From NCBI GenBank assembly GCA_027028225.1, contig JALVJP010000077.1, positions 1 through 5,678 on the forward strand: 5,678 nt of DNA. Reading direction: 5' to 3'. This DNA comes from Candidatus Parcubacteria bacterium (GTDB lineage: Bacteria > Patescibacteriota > Minisyncoccia > Phycocordibacterales > UBA1006). Under the pieces are notes generated by a model. The model saw only the letters and a program-made list of their open reading frames with translations. It ran no database searches and was not told the origin of the DNA. The translations under genes and the position numbers were made by a program. This document shows positions 5,319 to 5,678 of this stretch, one piece after another; position 1 is the stretch's first letter, and each line of letters begins with the position of its first letter.

Positions 5319-5605
5319 GAGGGAAAAAGACGACAATTATTGAAGCACTTACCCCTATCGTGAGAGTTCTCATAAAAGGAGGAATCGAAGAGATAAGTGC
5401 GGGATACATTCGCTCAGTAAAAGGAAGGAAAGATGTAATTATTGATATAAAAGTGCGCGAGATAAGCGGGGGAATACTCCTCTCTTGTACAACAAAGCGA
5501 TATCATCAAGATTTACGTCTCTACACAAATCGAAGTGGTGAGGAAGTATTCATGCTTCTCTCTCAGGTGCTTTCCTCTAAACGTTTTCGAGTGAGAAAAC
5601 AATAA
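5315..5605 (+). CDS. Small protein, 96 aa, coupled to def; possible DUF2103-like
   Basis: The start ATG overlaps the def stop codon (ATGA), so translation is probably coupled by termination and re-initiation. The protein is basic with no membrane segment. The pattern is a helix (KKTTIIEALTPIVRVLIKGG, 4-23), a turn with EEISAGYIRSVKGRKD, strands VIIDIKVREISGGILLSCTT (41-60), then QDLRLYTN and a final helix EEVFMLLSQVL. The order, helix then GxI, then GGxLL, then a strand before a C-terminal helix, reminds me of DUF2103, a family described as predicted metal-binding. This is from memory and weak; no obvious metal-ligand cluster is visible, only C58 and H64. The coding frame is credible because it is overlapped with def, shares its codon style, and is closed by a terminator. 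Pairing with def hints at a translation-related role, which is inference. Confidence 0.8.
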   Translation: MRGKKTTIIEALTPIVRVLIKGGIEEISAGYIRSVKGRKDVIIDIKVREISGGILLSCTTKRYHQDLRLYTNRSGEEVFMLLSQVLSSKRFRVRKQ

Positions 5606-5607
5606 GA

Positions 5608-5647
5608 AAAAAGCGAGGTGTTCCATTGAGGAACAATTCGCTTTTTC
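5608..5647 (+). terminator. Intrinsic terminator of the def operon, probably bidirectional
   Basis: The outer stem AAAAAGCGA (5608-5616) pairs with TCGCTTTTT (5638-5646) and the inner stem GTTCC (5620-5624) with GGAAC (5630-5634). The loop is ATTGA and there is a small 3x3 internal loop. T's follow on the + strand, and the A run at 5607-5612 gives a T run on the minus strand. That suits a terminator shared by convergent genes. Confidence 0.9.
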
Positions 5648-5649
5648 TC

Positions 5650-5678
5650 TTATCTATTAAGGTATTCTTTTAATGAAA
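5650..5678 (-). CDS. Possible C-terminal end of a convergent gene (partial)
   Basis: Read on the minus strand from the window edge, one frame gives SLKEYLNR followed by TAA at 5652-5650. This is a plausible protein C-terminus, and the bidirectional terminator right after it supports a convergent gene. Only 8 codons are visible, so chance is a real alternative and no function can be given. Confidence 0.35.

Overview
The window most likely comes from a Patescibacteria (CPR) bacterium, probably of the Parcubacteria group. The evidence is a 16S rRNA that has the universal backbone but CPR-type changes at several normally invariant sites, very compact gene spacing, AT-rich non-coding DNA, and the standard stop codons TAA, TAG and TGA. 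TGA is a true stop here, so the recoded-TGA CPR lineages (Absconditabacteria, Gracilibacteria) are unlikely. Lineage placement below the CPR level is inference.

Layout. Positions 1-1288 are the 3' four-fifths of a 16S rRNA gene on the + strand; its 5' end lies outside the window. No 23S rRNA or tRNA follows. Instead there is a perfect 18-bp inverted repeat (1309-1361), then about 200 nt that can fold into a compact four-way junction (1373-1502) and two further hairpins. A strong intrinsic terminator closes this stretch (1569-1610). After an AT-rich gap comes a DEAD-box RNA helicase on + (1799-3247). Two minus-strand genes follow: an unrecognised 187-aa basic protein (3287-3850) and a membrane-anchored SIMPL/DUF541 (YggE-type) protein (3912-4721), each with its own promoter. 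Divergent from the latter is a + strand pair: peptide deformylase def (4803-5318) and a small protein (5315-5605) that overlaps it by ATGA. A terminator closes the pair, and the last 29 bases look like the C-terminus of a convergent gene.

Main observation. The 16S 3' end keeps helix 45 with its GGAA loop and the GGATCA that follows, but the anti-Shine-Dalgarno CCUCC is absent: the tail reads ATTCAAGGAG. None of the four genes that start after an intergenic region has a Shine-Dalgarno site. At least two have a -10 box ending exactly 6 nt before the ATG, which is the geometry of a leaderless mRNA. The window therefore looks like a genome that initiates translation largely without SD pairing. 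A second notable point is the rewired helix 18/530-loop pseudoknot, in which the changed bases compensate each other. A third is the possible structured RNA between the 16S gene and its terminator.

Functionally the genes are housekeeping: ribosomal RNA, an RNA helicase of the type used in ribosome assembly and RNA decay, and deformylation of new proteins. They are joined by one envelope-associated SIMPL protein and two proteins of unknown role.
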